Counted from the stretch's first letter, positions 42,283 to 51,606 are shown. The stretch: DNA of 64,000 nucleotides from JBGSTR01 sp963707135 (GCA_963707135.1 CAVPOY010000024.1:62001-126000); one strand, 5' to 3'. The notes: generated by a model not told the origin, from the sequence alone. Program-made: numbers and translations.

Positions 42283-43647
42283 TTAGAAGTTGTGGATCAT
42301 GCCCACCGAGAAGCCGCTCCACTGCGACCCGGCGACGATGTCGGACTGGTCGTTGGTGACGTCGGTGTAGACCGCATAGGCCTTGGTGCGCTTGCTGAAG
42401 TTGTGATCGAAGGCGATGGCCCAGGTGTCCAGGTTGCCATCATACTGGTCGGTGATGTTCCGCAGATACTGAGCACCGCCCGCCGCCGCGACCCAGTTGC
42501 CGCCAACGTAGTAGTCGCCGCTGTAATCGGCCTGGCCGTACATGGCCTTGACCATGTTGTTGCCGAAGGCGTAGCCGGCCTGGATCTGCCAACGCGTCAC
42601 CTCGCTAGCAGTGTCGGGGAGCAGGGCGTTGTTGGACACGTTCGCCGGATCGACGAAACCGACGTACTTGTCGCTACCGAACCGACTGTCTTCCTGCTCG
42701 TAGATGGCGGTCAGCGTGAAGCCGTTCCAGTCCAGGATGCCGAGGCCCAAGCGCCACTTGGTGTCGTCGCTGTCGGTGTACGCGCAGTCGACCAGATAGG
42801 GGTCGCCCGGCAGGCGATCGGCGGCCTCGGGGAACTCGTACGGGCAGTTGGTGCCGTGAGCGCTGGCGAACGAGTCGTTGTCGAGCTCGTTGCCCAGCGA
42901 CTCGTAGGCCGCGGAGGCGTAGAACGGGCCGTTCTTGTAGATACCCGCCAGCGAGTAGGCCTCGCTGATGCTGTCCGAGTTGATGTTCCTGTCGCCGGTC
43001 GCCGTCGCGCCGCCGCCGGCCACCGTTGCCAGGGCCAACTGGAACCCGCCCCAGCTCGGGCTGATGTAGGCGATCGCGTTGTCGGCACGGATGTCCTGGA
43101 ACCCGACGGTGCCGTTGTAGTCGGCCATGGTGTCGGCGAACAGGTCGAGCGGGCCGGTCGAGATCTTCAGCGGCGTGTCGTGACGGCCGACCAGGAACGT
43201 ACCCCAGTCGCCGGCCAAGCCGACGAACGAGTTACGCATGGTGATGGCGTCGGCGCCGCTGTCCAAGTCGTTGTTGGTGTCGCGCAGGCTCACGCCCAGC
43301 TCCACCTGGTAGATCGCCTTCAGCCCGTTGCCAAGGTCCTCGGAGCCCTTGACGCCGATGCGGTTGGCGCGGGACTCGCCGGGGATGTAGCCATTGCCCT
43401 TGCTGACGCCCCAGCCCTTGAAGTCGACTCCCGGGTGGACCACGACCAGCGAGGGGTTGCCGTTGGCGTCGAGAATGACGTTGTTGTCCGCGTCTCTCGC
43501 GAAGCCGTAGGCCGGCGCGATGGCATTGGTCACGTCGGCATAGTCAATGGAGACGTGCAGCTTGCCGTAGAGGATGGCGTCGGCCATCGCGGCGGTCGGG
43601 GCGACCAGCGCGGCGGCTACCGCCAGGGTGATCAGTCTCTTGTTCAT
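42283..43647 (-). CDS. Gram-negative outer-membrane porin
   Basis: 454 aa. Signal peptide residues 1 to about 23 (RLITLAVAAALVAPTAAMA), then a beta-rich barrel of the general diffusion porin type (ILYGKLHVSIDYAD at the first strand; NWVA, YAVYTDVTNDQ near the end) with a C-terminal Phe (GMIHNF), the BAM signal. Of two adjacent ATGs the second (43647) has GGAG at 6 nt and is preferred. It has its own sigma70 promoter and terminator and is monocistronic. Confidence 0.93.
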   Translation of the reverse strand: MNKRLITLAVAAALVAPTAAMADAILYGKLHVSIDYADVTNAIAPAYGFARDADNNVILDANGNPSLVVVHPGVDFKGWGVSKGNGYIPGESRANRIGVKGSEDLGNGLKAIYQVELGVSLRDTNNDLDSGADAITMRNSFVGLAGDWGTFLVGRHDTPLKISTGPLDLFADTMADYNGTVGFQDIRADNAIAYISPSWGGFQLALATVAGGGATATGDRNINSDSISEAYSLAGIYKNGPFYASAAYESLGNELDNDSFASAHGTNCPYEFPEAADRLPGDPYLVDCAYTDSDDTKWRLGLGILDWNGFTLTAIYEQEDSRFGSDKYVGFVDPANVSNNALLPDTASEVTRWQIQAGYAFGNNMVKAMYGQADYSGDYYVGGNWVAAAGGAQYLRNITDQYDGNLDTWAIAFDHNFSKRTKAYAVYTDVTNDQSDIVAGSQWSGFSVGMIHNF

Positions 43648-43719
43648 CATGTTCTCCGCTGTTGTGAATTTTGCAACAAAGGCCGCTGAAACCACTCGCA
43701 GCCCTGCCTTGCGAGTTGA

Positions 43720-43748
43720 ACTATAGATGACGCGAGAGCCTTTTGCAA
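43720..43748 (-). promoter_or_regulatory. Sigma70 promoter of the porin
   Basis: Minus strand -35 TTGCAA (43743-43748), 17-nt spacer, -10 TATAGT (43720-43725). The predicted 5' leader is about 65 nt and contains a 7-bp hairpin, ACTCGCA/TGCGAGT (43694-43718). Confidence 0.75.
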
Positions 43749-44030
43749 CACTGTTGGAGAAAAAAACACACATCCCCGTTTTTGTCGCTTTTTTGCATCG
43801 TCGGTCGGGGCCTGCGGGGTCGGATGGGGCTCAATCCCGAGCACGAATCACCGTAACTCATTGTAACTATGTTTGTTCGCGCGAACCGCGGGTCAAGCAT
43901 ACCAGCAAGTCCTGTGGCGAAACGGCATAGGCCACCGGCACAACCTGTTGCGCCCAGAACACGGTCCGAGCCCGTCACACGCTGGATGCGGGGTCCCGGT
44001 CCACCTCTCGGCACCCGGCTGGCGCCGCAT
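43749..44030. other. Intergenic region between the porin promoter and the histidine kinase
   Basis: With the promoter and leader the gap spans 383 nt (43648-44030). It holds no convincing gene. A T-rich stretch on the minus strand at 43757-43765 and 43789-43794, just upstream of the -35, may be an UP element or a binding region for a regulator. The rest is unremarkable GC-rich DNA past the kinase stop. Confidence 0.45.
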
Positions 44031-45851
44031 CTACACCCGGGCAACAGGCAGCTCGAAGCCGAAGATCGCCCCGCCGTCGGCTCCGTTCTCGCCCCACATC
44101 CGGCCCTCGTGGGCCTCGATTATGGAGGAGCTGATCGACAGACCCACCCCCAGACCCTGCTCCTTGGTGGTCTGAAAGGGCTCGAAGAGCCTGCGCCGAA
44201 CCGACCCGTCGATGCCGGGCCCGTTGTCCTCGACGGTCACCGCTACCGTGTCGTCCATAGGCGCGCTCCTTACGACGACCCGCCGCGGCGACACCCCGAC
44301 GGCCGTGACCGACTCGATGGCATTGAGGATCAGGTTGATCAGCACCTGCTCGATCTGGACCCGGTCCGCCTGGACGGGCCGTCCCTCGGCGTGCAGCTCG
44401 AGATCCAGACGCACGCCGTTGTTGCGCAGCTCCCAATCGACAAACCCGGCAACGGACCGGATGATCGGATCCAGCTCGACGGGCTCCCGGGTCGAGGCCC
44501 CCTTGCGGACCAGCTCGCGCAGGCCCTGGATGATCGAGCCCGCCCGGTGCACCTGGTCGACGCCTCGTTGGATCGCATCCACGGCCTTTTCCGGCGCGGG
44601 CGGGTCCTTTTCCAGAAACGCAATGGCCGTCCCTAGATAGGCCGTCACCGCCGTGAGCGGTTGGTTGATCTCGTGCGCCATGCCGGAAGCCATTTCCCCC
44701 ATGGTCCCCAGACGCATGGCATGCGCCAGCTCCCGGTGGTGCCGCTGGGCATCGATCTGTGCCTGCACCCGGTCCGTGACGTCCTGACCGGAGCACAGGA
44801 TGCCGGTGACCTCGCCCCGATGGCCCTTTTCGGCCGAGACGTTCCAGGCGATGTATCGAACCTCACCGTCCTTGGTCAGGATCTCGCTCTCGTGCGGGCT
44901 TAAGGGCTCGCCGCTGCTACCGGCGACCTCGTGGAACGTCTCGATCTCGCTCGACCGCTTGTCCTCGGGGACGACGGTATTGAACCAGCTCCGACCCAGA
45001 AGCTCGGATTCCGCGTAACCCAGGATCTCGCAGCCCCGCGGGTTGATCAGGGTGATCCGCCCCTCGAGATCGAGGCCCACGATCAGGGCCCTCGAGATCA
45101 GCAGGTAATGCTCGGCGCGGGCCCGCTCGGACTGGACCCGGCGCTCGGCCTCGCGGCGCTCGGTGATGTCCTCGGCGATTCCCAGAAGGTATGCGGGTTG
45201 ACCGTCGTCTCCGCCGACGGGGACCTTCTTGGTATGCAGCACCCGCTTGCCCATCGACCGGGTGTCGATCTCCTCCTCCGGAATATCGAGCTGTGCCCCC
45301 GATTCCAGGACATCCCGGTCCTTCCGGGTAAAGAAATCGGCCTGGGCGCGCGGAAAAAAATCGTAATCGCTCTTGCCGATCAGGTCCCGCTCGGCGTAAC
45401 CCAGCAACCGCTCCCCGGCACGATTGACCCGGACGAAGCGCAGCCCCACGGCGTCCTTGATGAACACCATATTCGGTATGTTCTCGATGATGGAGCTCAG
45501 GAAACGCTCCGTCGTGCGCGCCTGCTGCGCCCGATAGCCCTCGCGCTTCAGGAGCCGATAGGCGTAGACCCCCAGGGAGAGGACGAGCACGAGCACGCAG
45601 AGCCGCAGTATGAGGGCCCCCGAATCGGGGTGGAGGAGTTGGTCCCAGAGGCTCCCGCGGCCGTAGTAGAAGGCTTGGACGGCCGCTTCCACCGCGTAGA
45701 AGGCCACACCCGTCAGCACGCCGAGCCAAACGAACGCTTGTCCGGTAACCCGCCTTTCGTCCACCGAGTACCCTTTGGAACCCGAGCTCGTGTTCCGCTT
45801 GGCGGTCCGATCGGCTTCACCAGTGCCCACCGACGTCATGTCGGAGTCCAT
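44031..45851 (-). CDS. Membrane PAS-PAS sensor histidine kinase
   Basis: 606 aa. Two membrane segments (about 37-61 and 79-99) frame a short periplasmic loop. Two PAS domains follow (about 112-232 and 243-365, each with a PAC end such as GIAEDITERREAE). The HisKA box has phospho-His393 (GEMASGMAHEINQPLTAV) and the ATPase has N box NLILNAIES and G boxes EDNGPGID and GLGVGLSIS. The kinase core is FixL/DctB-like. No receiver domain or response regulator lies nearby, so the partner is unknown. ATG 45851 has GGAG at 8 nt. Confidence 0.92.
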   Translation of the reverse strand: MDSDMTSVGTGEADRTAKRNTSSGSKGYSVDERRVTGQAFVWLGVLTGVAFYAVEAAVQAFYYGRGSLWDQLLHPDSGALILRLCVLVLVLSLGVYAYRLLKREGYRAQQARTTERFLSSIIENIPNMVFIKDAVGLRFVRVNRAGERLLGYAERDLIGKSDYDFFPRAQADFFTRKDRDVLESGAQLDIPEEEIDTRSMGKRVLHTKKVPVGGDDGQPAYLLGIAEDITERREAERRVQSERARAEHYLLISRALIVGLDLEGRITLINPRGCEILGYAESELLGRSWFNTVVPEDKRSSEIETFHEVAGSSGEPLSPHESEILTKDGEVRYIAWNVSAEKGHRGEVTGILCSGQDVTDRVQAQIDAQRHHRELAHAMRLGTMGEMASGMAHEINQPLTAVTAYLGTAIAFLEKDPPAPEKAVDAIQRGVDQVHRAGSIIQGLRELVRKGASTREPVELDPIIRSVAGFVDWELRNNGVRLDLELHAEGRPVQADRVQIEQVLINLILNAIESVTAVGVSPRRVVVRSAPMDDTVAVTVEDNGPGIDGSVRRRLFEPFQTTKEQGLGVGLSISSSIIEAHEGRMWGENGADGGAIFGFELPVARV

Positions 45852-46027
45852 CGCAGCTACTCCAGTAATCGAGTGGCCAAGACTAGCGACCCGCGGCGCG
45901 GCGCGCCACTGTCGCCCGCCGCTACCGGAGCCACACCCGGTCCCGTTCGTTCGATTGCGTTGCCGGCACACACCGCGCCGGGGCACGAGCATAGCCTGGA
46001 CGGATAGGGCACTCTAGAATCGCCGCG

Positions 46028-46774
46028 ATGAGCCGCCTAGAGTTCAGCTTCTTACTTTGCCTTATCTGGTCGCTGGCGAACGGTGTCCTGGCCGAGACGG
46101 CGTTCCCGATCACGCATCAGGGCCGCTCGTTCGACATCGTTCGCCTGGATCCGGGTGAGGAGCAACGCCTGCGCTTCTATTGGAAAGCGGCGGACGGCAC
46201 GCCCTACGCGACCATCCACCGGGTCCGGGAGGCGCTGGCGTCGCGGGGAAAGGACCTGGCGTTTGCGATCAACGGCGGCATTTTCTCGGAGCAGTTCACG
46301 CCACTGGGGCTCTACGTCGAAGACGGTCGCCGGTACTACCAGCTCAACCGCGGAGCCGGTGGCGGGAATTTCTTCCTCAAGCCCAACGGCGTCTTCTACA
46401 TCACGGCTCGGGGCGCGGCTGTGGCGGTTACCGAGGACTATCGGCCCAGGGATCCGGTAACGAACGCCGTTCAGTCCGGCCCGATGCTGGTCATCAAGGG
46501 CAGGCTACACCCCCGCTTTATCGAGGCCTCCCCGAGCAGGTTCGTCCGAGCCGGCGTCGGCGTGGATCGGCAGCGGCGGACCCTGTTCGCCATTTCGAGC
46601 GCACCGGTCAACTTTCACGACTTCGGGACGCTGTTCAGGGATGCGCTGGACTGCCCGAACGCGCTCTACCTCGACGGCAGCATCGCGGCCATGTATGCCC
46701 CGGCTCTGAACCGGCTCGGCGGCTGGCCCTGGCAGAGGCTCACGACCATCATCGGCCTCGAGTCGACGCCTTGA
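46028..46774 (+). CDS. Exported phosphodiester glycosidase-like protein (NAGPA/DUF2233)
   Basis: 248 aa. Signal peptide 1 to about 22 (FSFLLCLIWSLANGVLA). The rest follows the NAGPA fold pattern: FAINGGIFSEQFTPLGLYVEDG, NAVQSGPMLVIKG and ALYLDGSIAAMY, where the acidic residues would form the active site. Homologues cleave phosphodiester-linked sugars, for example in envelope or exopolysaccharide turnover; the substrate here is unknown. The Shine-Dalgarno is weak. Confidence 0.85.
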   Translation: MSRLEFSFLLCLIWSLANGVLAETAFPITHQGRSFDIVRLDPGEEQRLRFYWKAADGTPYATIHRVREALASRGKDLAFAINGGIFSEQFTPLGLYVEDGRRYYQLNRGAGGGNFFLKPNGVFYITARGAAVAVTEDYRPRDPVTNAVQSGPMLVIKGRLHPRFIEASPSRFVRAGVGVDRQRRTLFAISSAPVNFHDFGTLFRDALDCPNALYLDGSIAAMYAPALNRLGGWPWQRLTTIIGLESTP

Positions 46775-46819
46775 GGACATACCGATCAGATGCCTCCCTG
46801 GCACTTGATCCGTATCTGC

Positions 46820-47749
46820 CTAGCACGCGAGTCCCTCGGCGAGCCAATCCCGGGGCTGAAGGTAGCGCTCATAGAGGGCCGCCTCGGGGCTGCCGGGCTC
46901 GGGTTTCCAGTCGTAGCGCCAGCTGACCTCGGGGGGCAGCGACATCAGGATCGACTCGGTGCGCCCGCCGGACTGCAGCCCGAACAGGGTGCCGCGGTCG
47001 TAGACCAGATTGAACTCCACGTAACGACCGCGCCGGTACTTCTGGAACGCCCGTTGGCGCTCCCCATAGGCCATCGCGCGACGGCGCTCGACGATGGGAA
47101 GATAGGCCGGCAGGTAATGGTCGCCGACGGCGCGCAGGAACGCGAAGCCGCGCTCGAAGCCCCAGTCGTTCAGGTCGTCGAAGAACAGGCCGCCGACCCC
47201 GCGGGGCTCCCCCCGGTGCTTGAGGAAAAAATACTCGTCGCACCAGCGCTTGAAACCGGGATAGACCTCATCGCCGAAGGGCTTGCAGGCGTCGCGGGCC
47301 GTCCGGTGCCAATGGACCGCATCCTCGTCGAAGCCGTAATAGGGCGTCAGGTCGAACCCGCCGCCGAACCACCAGACGGGGTCCGAGTCGGCCTTCTCGG
47401 CGATGAAGAAACGCACGTTCATATGCGAGGTGGGCACGTAGGGGTTGAGCGGGTGCATCACCAGCGATACGCCCATGGCCTGGAACCCCCGCCCGGCCAG
47501 CTCCGGGCGGCTTGCGCTGGCGGACGGCGGCAGCCGCTCGCCGAACACATGGGAGAAGTTGATCCCGCCCTGCTCAAAAACCGCGCCCTGCTGCATCACC
47601 CGCGTGCGCCCTCCCCCGCCGCCCGGCCGGTCCCAGGCGTCCTCGCGGAATGCGCAGCCCCCATCGGCCCGCTCCAGGGCCGCGCTGATGCGGTCCTGGA
47701 GGTCCAGCAGATAGCGCCTCACGGCTTCGGCGTCGGGGCGATCGGTCAT
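46820..47749 (-). CDS. hemF: Oxygen-dependent coproporphyrinogen III oxidase
   Basis: 309 aa from ATG 47749 (GGAG 6 nt upstream). It makes protoporphyrinogen IX using O2, for heme and, if the organism is phototrophic, bacteriochlorophyll. Conserved: GGGGRTRVMQQGAVFEQGG, FGGGFDLTPYYGF, RRGRYVEFNLVYDRGTLFGL and SLPPEVSWRYDW. Its presence shows tolerance of, or use of, oxygen. Confidence 0.96.
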   Translation of the reverse strand: MTDRPDAEAVRRYLLDLQDRISAALERADGGCAFREDAWDRPGGGGGRTRVMQQGAVFEQGGINFSHVFGERLPPSASASRPELAGRGFQAMGVSLVMHPLNPYVPTSHMNVRFFIAEKADSDPVWWFGGGFDLTPYYGFDEDAVHWHRTARDACKPFGDEVYPGFKRWCDEYFFLKHRGEPRGVGGLFFDDLNDWGFERGFAFLRAVGDHYLPAYLPIVERRRAMAYGERQRAFQKYRRGRYVEFNLVYDRGTLFGLQSGGRTESILMSLPPEVSWRYDWKPEPGSPEAALYERYLQPRDWLAEGLAC

Positions 47750-47884
47750 TGCGGCTCCGCGACAGGATGGTTCGACGTTTTCGAGCCACGATGATACCGA
47801 ATTCGGCGCGGTGCGCCCGAGGCGGCGCTCCCACCGGCGCCCCGGGCGGGGTAGCATGGGCGGACCTTTTCTGGAGGAATCGCC

Positions 47885-48463
47885 ATGCCCGAACGCCCGC
47901 TGCGCCTACTGTTACTCTCGGTGCTCACCATCCATGCAGCGGCCACGGCCGCAGACCAGACCGTCCAGATCCTGGACCTCAACGCAACGCTTCCGGACAG
48001 CTGGGTCGCCGAAACCCCGAAGAGCGACATGCGCAAACTCCAATACCGGGTGGCAAGCGGCAACGATGCGCAGCCGGCGGAATTCGTCCTCTATTACTTC
48101 GGACCTGGGCAGGGCGGAACGCTGGAGGCGAACGTCGATCGTTGGCGGTCCCAGTTCTCGCGCCCGGACGGCGGTGAGGTGGAGCCGGTGATCGAGGAGA
48201 TCGACGGCGTAACGATGCCGGCGACGCTGGTCACGATTCAGGGAAGCTATGCCCGCGGGCTGGGCGTAGGTCCCCAGGGCGACCCGCTACCCGACCGGAT
48301 GCTACTGGCGGCGGTCGTGCAGACGCCCCAAGGCAATCTCTACCCGCAACTGCACGGCCCGGCCGCCGTGGTGAGTACCGCCCGCGATGGGTTTGTCGGC
48401 CTGCTCCGGTCCATTGCTCCTGTCGAAGCGCGGGCGCCGGCAACAACAACCGAGAACAAATAA
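47885..48463 (+). CDS. Exported protein of unknown function
   Basis: 192 aa. Signal peptide 1 to about 23 (LRLLLLSVLTIHAAATAA). The mature part begins DQTVQILDLNATLPDSW and contains QYRVASGNDAQPAEFVLYYF, AYARGLGVG-like and QGNLYPQLHGPAAVV segments, beta-rich in appearance. GGAGG lies 6 nt before ATG. It diverges from hemF and converges on the MCE gene with a 26-nt gap. Not assigned to a family with confidence. Confidence 0.75.
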   Translation: MPERPLRLLLLSVLTIHAAATAADQTVQILDLNATLPDSWVAETPKSDMRKLQYRVASGNDAQPAEFVLYYFGPGQGGTLEANVDRWRSQFSRPDGGEVEPVIEEIDGVTMPATLVTIQGSYARGLGVGPQGDPLPDRMLLAAVVQTPQGNLYPQLHGPAAVVSTARDGFVGLLRSIAPVEARAPATTTENK

Positions 48464-48489
48464 TCCAACGCCGTCCGCGGCCGCACGGC

Positions 48490-49536
48490 TTACCGCTTCC
48501 CGCGCAGCAGTGCCTCCGGGTGGCGCTCCAGGTAATCGGCCATATCGCGCAGCGCCTTGGCGGCCGCGGAAAGGGATCGCATCGCGTTCAGCGCCTCGCC
48601 GTGGAGCGGGGAGCGCTGATCGACGACCGACGACATGCCCTCAAGGGCGCGTTGCGCCGAGAGGAACGCGGCCTGCGCCGATTCGCCGGTGCGCATCAGA
48701 CTGGCCGCGAGGGGGCCTACCTCCGAGTCGGCGCGCTCGGCGAGGCGCCCGAGACGGTCCGACGCCTCCATCAGACTGACCAGAAACGCCTCGAGCTTGG
48801 GGGCGATCGTCCGGGTGGCCTCGCCCAGATCGCCGAGCGCCGCGTCCAGACTGGCGCCGGCCGGCGGGATAATCTGGTGCAGGTCCGTCGCCGTCAGCGC
48901 CAGCTCACTCACCGCGGTGTCGAGGTTCTTTAGCACATTGGCCAACTCCGGGGCGCTGACCAGACGGTTCAGCGCGCCCAGCGTCTCGACGAATCCGGCG
49001 ACGATGCTCGCGACCGGAATGTCCAGCACGGCCTCGCGGAAACGCTCGAGCTCAGAGGGGATGGTTGGCAACTCCCGGTACCCGGCATCCTTTCCAGTCA
49101 GCACGAACGCGGCGCCCGGAAAAAACCCGATCTCGACCTGTAGTAGACCCGTCAGCAGGCTCTGCATCCCCAGTCGGGCACGAAGTCCCTCGCGAAGAGC
49201 CGTAAGGTAGGTCTCCTCGCTGCTCAGCCGCTCCCGCAGCTCGCCCGGCCAGACGACCTTGTCCTGGTCGATCTCGATATAGACGGGGACGATGAATTCT
49301 CCGCTCTCGTCGTCGTAGGCGACCTGGATCTCCTTGACGATGCCGATCTGCACGCCCTTCAGGACCACCGGCGCGCCAACCACAAGACCGGTGGTGCTGG
49401 AGCGAAAGTACAGGACCAGGGTCTCCCAATTGCCGGCGAAACGGCCGGTCCCGACGATAAGCAGAGCGGCGACCAGGAGCGCCAGCGCCCCCATCACGAA
49501 GGCGCCGATCAGCGTCGGGCTGGCCCGCTGGCTCAT
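48490..49536 (-). CDS. MCE-domain (MlaD-like) lipid transport protein, second system
   Basis: 348 aa. One N-terminal anchor (about 10-30, LIGAFVMGALALLVAALLIV), one MCE domain (about 40-120, VVGAPVVLKGVQIGIVKEIQ) and a long helical tail (about 180-340) that is absent from MlaD. Such tails form a tube above the MCE ring in PqiB/YebT-like and mycobacterial MCE proteins. The start overlaps the ATPase stop (ATGA). Confidence 0.88.
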   Translation of the reverse strand: MSQRASPTLIGAFVMGALALLVAALLIVGTGRFAGNWETLVLYFRSSTTGLVVGAPVVLKGVQIGIVKEIQVAYDDESGEFIVPVYIEIDQDKVVWPGELRERLSSEETYLTALREGLRARLGMQSLLTGLLQVEIGFFPGAAFVLTGKDAGYRELPTIPSELERFREAVLDIPVASIVAGFVETLGALNRLVSAPELANVLKNLDTAVSELALTATDLHQIIPPAGASLDAALGDLGEATRTIAPKLEAFLVSLMEASDRLGRLAERADSEVGPLAASLMRTGESAQAAFLSAQRALEGMSSVVDQRSPLHGEALNAMRSLSAAAKALRDMADYLERHPEALLRGKR

Positions 49537-50315
49537 GCCTCCCCCCCTGGGGCGGCACCCCGGCCCCTGGTCAGGAAGTCGATGAGCTTCGCGTCGGTCG
49601 ATTCGCGCAGCAGATCCTTCGGCGGGCCGATGGCGAGCATGGTCCTGGAGTCGCTGTCGAGATAGAGGGCCCGGTCGGCGATGGCGAAGATGCTCGCGAG
49701 CTCGTGCGTGACCACGACCACCGTCGCCCCGAGCGCATCGCGCAGTTCCAGTATCAGCTGGTCGAGCCGATGGGCGCTCGGCGGGTCGAGCCCGGCCGAG
49801 GGCTCGTCGAAATACAGGATCGCGGGGTCCAGCGCGATAGCGCGGGCGAGCCCCGCCCGCTTGCGCATGCCGCCGCTGATCTCGAAGGGGTAATAGTCCT
49901 CGAACCCCCGCAGACCGACCAGCCGGAGCTTGAGCTCGACGAGCTCGCGAACGGCCCGGGGTGGCAGGTCCGTCTGCTCCTGCAGCGGAAGCGCGACGTT
50001 TTCAGCCAGGGTCAGGGAGCTCCAGAGCGCCCCGCTCTGGTAGAGCACGCCGACCCCGCGCAGCATCGCCTGCCGGTGAGGCGCGTCCGCGTCCCAGAAG
50101 CTTACCCCCGAGTAGAGGACCTGACCTCGAGCGGGGCGGAGCAGCCCGAGCATGTGCTTGAGCAGCGTGCTCTTGCCGCAGCCGCTACCGCCCATGATGA
50201 CCAGGACCTCACCGCGTCCGACGTCGAAGCTGAGGTCTCTCTGCACCAGGAAATCGCCGAAGGCCATGGTGAGGTCGCGCACCTGGATGGGAGGGGAAGT
50301 CTGTTCGGCGCGCAA
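49533..50315 (-). CDS. ABC transporter ATPase of the second MCE system
   Basis: 260 aa. Walker A GGSGCGKSTLLKHM, signature ISGGMRKRAGLARAI, Walker B ILYFDEPSAGLDP and VVTHE are clear; it belongs to the MlaF/Ttg2A group. The start is uncertain: TTG at 50315 gives full length but lacks a good Shine-Dalgarno. It lies 3 nt after the permease gene. Confidence 0.9.
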   Translation of the reverse strand: MRAEQTSPPIQVRDLTMAFGDFLVQRDLSFDVGRGEVLVIMGGSGCGKSTLLKHMLGLLRPARGQVLYSGVSFWDADAPHRQAMLRGVGVLYQSGALWSSLTLAENVALPLQEQTDLPPRAVRELVELKLRLVGLRGFEDYYPFEISGGMRKRAGLARAIALDPAILYFDEPSAGLDPPSAHRLDQLILELRDALGATVVVVTHELASIFAIADRALYLDSDSRTMLAIGPPKDLLRESTDAKLIDFLTRGRGAAPGGEA

Positions 50316-50318
50316 GAC

Positions 50319-51458
50319 TCAGATACCGAGCTGGGTCGTCACGATGGTAATGACGGAGTTGGCCACGACGATGGCGACGATGGCGCTGACCACGGCCGCG
50401 GTGGCGGCGTCTCCCACCGCGGCGGCCGACCGACCGGATTGCAGGCCGTGGTAGCAGCCCGCTATCCCAATGATGGCCCCGAACACCAGGCTCATGAAAA
50501 GACCGACACTCAGGTCCGACAGATGGATCGAGAGACGCGTCTCGGCGATGTACTGGGTCGGGGGGATATCGAAAAGGCCAATGCCCACCAGCAGGCCGCC
50601 GAATATGCCCAGCGCATTCGAATAGATGGTCAGCAACGGTACCATCAGGGTGAGCGCCAGCACCCGCGGCAGCACCAGGTACCCCACGGGCGAGACGCCG
50701 AGCGTGCGTAGCGCGTCGATCTCCTCATTGACCTGCATGCTCCCGAGTTGCGCCGCATAGGCCGCGCCGGTGCGTCCGGCCATTATGATGGCCGTCATCA
50801 GGGCGCCCATCTCCCGGAGCATGCCGATGGCAACCGCGTCCGCGATATAGATCTGAGCGCCGAAGAGCGCCAGCTGCACGGACCCCACGAAGGCGAGGAT
50901 CAGCCCCACCAGGACGCTGATCAGGCTCACGATGCCCAGGGCGTCCGCCCCGCAGCGCTGGACGAACAGGCCGAGATCGCCGCGGCGGAAGCGCGCCCGA
51001 CCCAGGACAAGGGCCCCCAGCGCCTGTACCGTCTCGCCGACGAACTCGAGCACCCGACGCGTCTGGGCCAGGGCCGAGAGCGACGCCAGACCCACGCGCT
51101 CGAGGAACCGGGGTCGGCCCTCCTGGCGGCGGGCACCGGTGCGCTCGGGCACGGCCCGGGCCAGGCTCAGTAGCCCCCGCGCCCCCGGCGGCAGTCCATT
51201 CAGATCGATCTCCACGGCATTGGCCTCGGCCGGATCGACGAGCTTGAGGAGAAACACGATCAGGGTACTGTCCCAGCCCCCCAGCTCGTCCGAGCGAAAG
51301 CTCAGCCGCCGGACCCCGCTCCAGTCCGCGGGAAGCAGCCCGGAGGCGTCCGGGGTCGTTTGACCCAGGCGCCAGCTGCCGCCGACGATGACCAGCCAAT
51401 GTCCGTCGGCCGCGTCGCTGCCGGTCGCGAAGGCGTTTCCGGGAGTCTCTTCAGTCAA
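50319..51458 (-). CDS. STAS-MlaE fusion permease of the second MCE system
   Basis: 379 aa if the TTG at 51458 is used. The N-terminal 100 residues look like a degenerate STAS domain (WSGVRRLSFRSDELGGWDS, NAVEIDLNGLPPGARGLLSL); the C-terminal 250 are an MlaE permease (REMGALMTAIIMAGRTGAAY, EEIDALRTLGVSPVGYLVLPR) with several membrane segments. Thus MlaB and MlaE roles are fused. An open frame extends to 51602, but its first codons fall in the terminator of the neighbouring gene. Start confidence is low; gene confidence is high. Confidence 0.85.
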   Translation of the reverse strand: MTEETPGNAFATGSDAADGHWLVIVGGSWRLGQTTPDASGLLPADWSGVRRLSFRSDELGGWDSTLIVFLLKLVDPAEANAVEIDLNGLPPGARGLLSLARAVPERTGARRQEGRPRFLERVGLASLSALAQTRRVLEFVGETVQALGALVLGRARFRRGDLGLFVQRCGADALGIVSLISVLVGLILAFVGSVQLALFGAQIYIADAVAIGMLREMGALMTAIIMAGRTGAAYAAQLGSMQVNEEIDALRTLGVSPVGYLVLPRVLALTLMVPLLTIYSNALGIFGGLLVGIGLFDIPPTQYIAETRLSIHLSDLSVGLFMSLVFGAIIGIAGCYHGLQSGRSAAAVGDAATAAVVSAIVAIVVANSVITIVTTQLGI

Positions 51459-51570
51459 ATGCAATAACGGGTGCCGAATTCCCGGATCGATTGTACAGGG
51501 CTCGCCGGAGACCGACGCGGTACGGGTATCCGCATTGGGCGAACTGCCAGGCTCACGTTGGACACCGAAC

Positions 51571-51606
51571 CAAAAAGAAGGGGTGCTGCGCTCGGCAAGC
51601 ACCCCC
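51571..51606 (-). terminator. Intrinsic terminator of the 84-aa gene
   Basis: Minus strand GGGGTGCT (51598-51605) pairs with AGCACCCC (51580-51587), followed by TTCTTTTTGG. It lies about 20 nt past the stop at 51628. Confidence 0.85.

Noticed and set aside
41428..43689. 753-codon plus-strand frame spanning rpiA and the porin
   Set aside because: It is out of frame with rpiA and antisense to the porin, both of which have clear family motifs; composition is typical of a shadow frame.
46793..46816. TGGCAC-like motif resembling the -24 half of a sigma54 promoter
   Set aside because: The -12 GC element is not at the right spacing, and the site lies in the gap between two convergent genes.
51459..51602. 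N-terminal extension of the STAS-MlaE permease
   Set aside because: The first codon falls inside the terminator hairpin of the 84-aa gene and the residues show no domain character.
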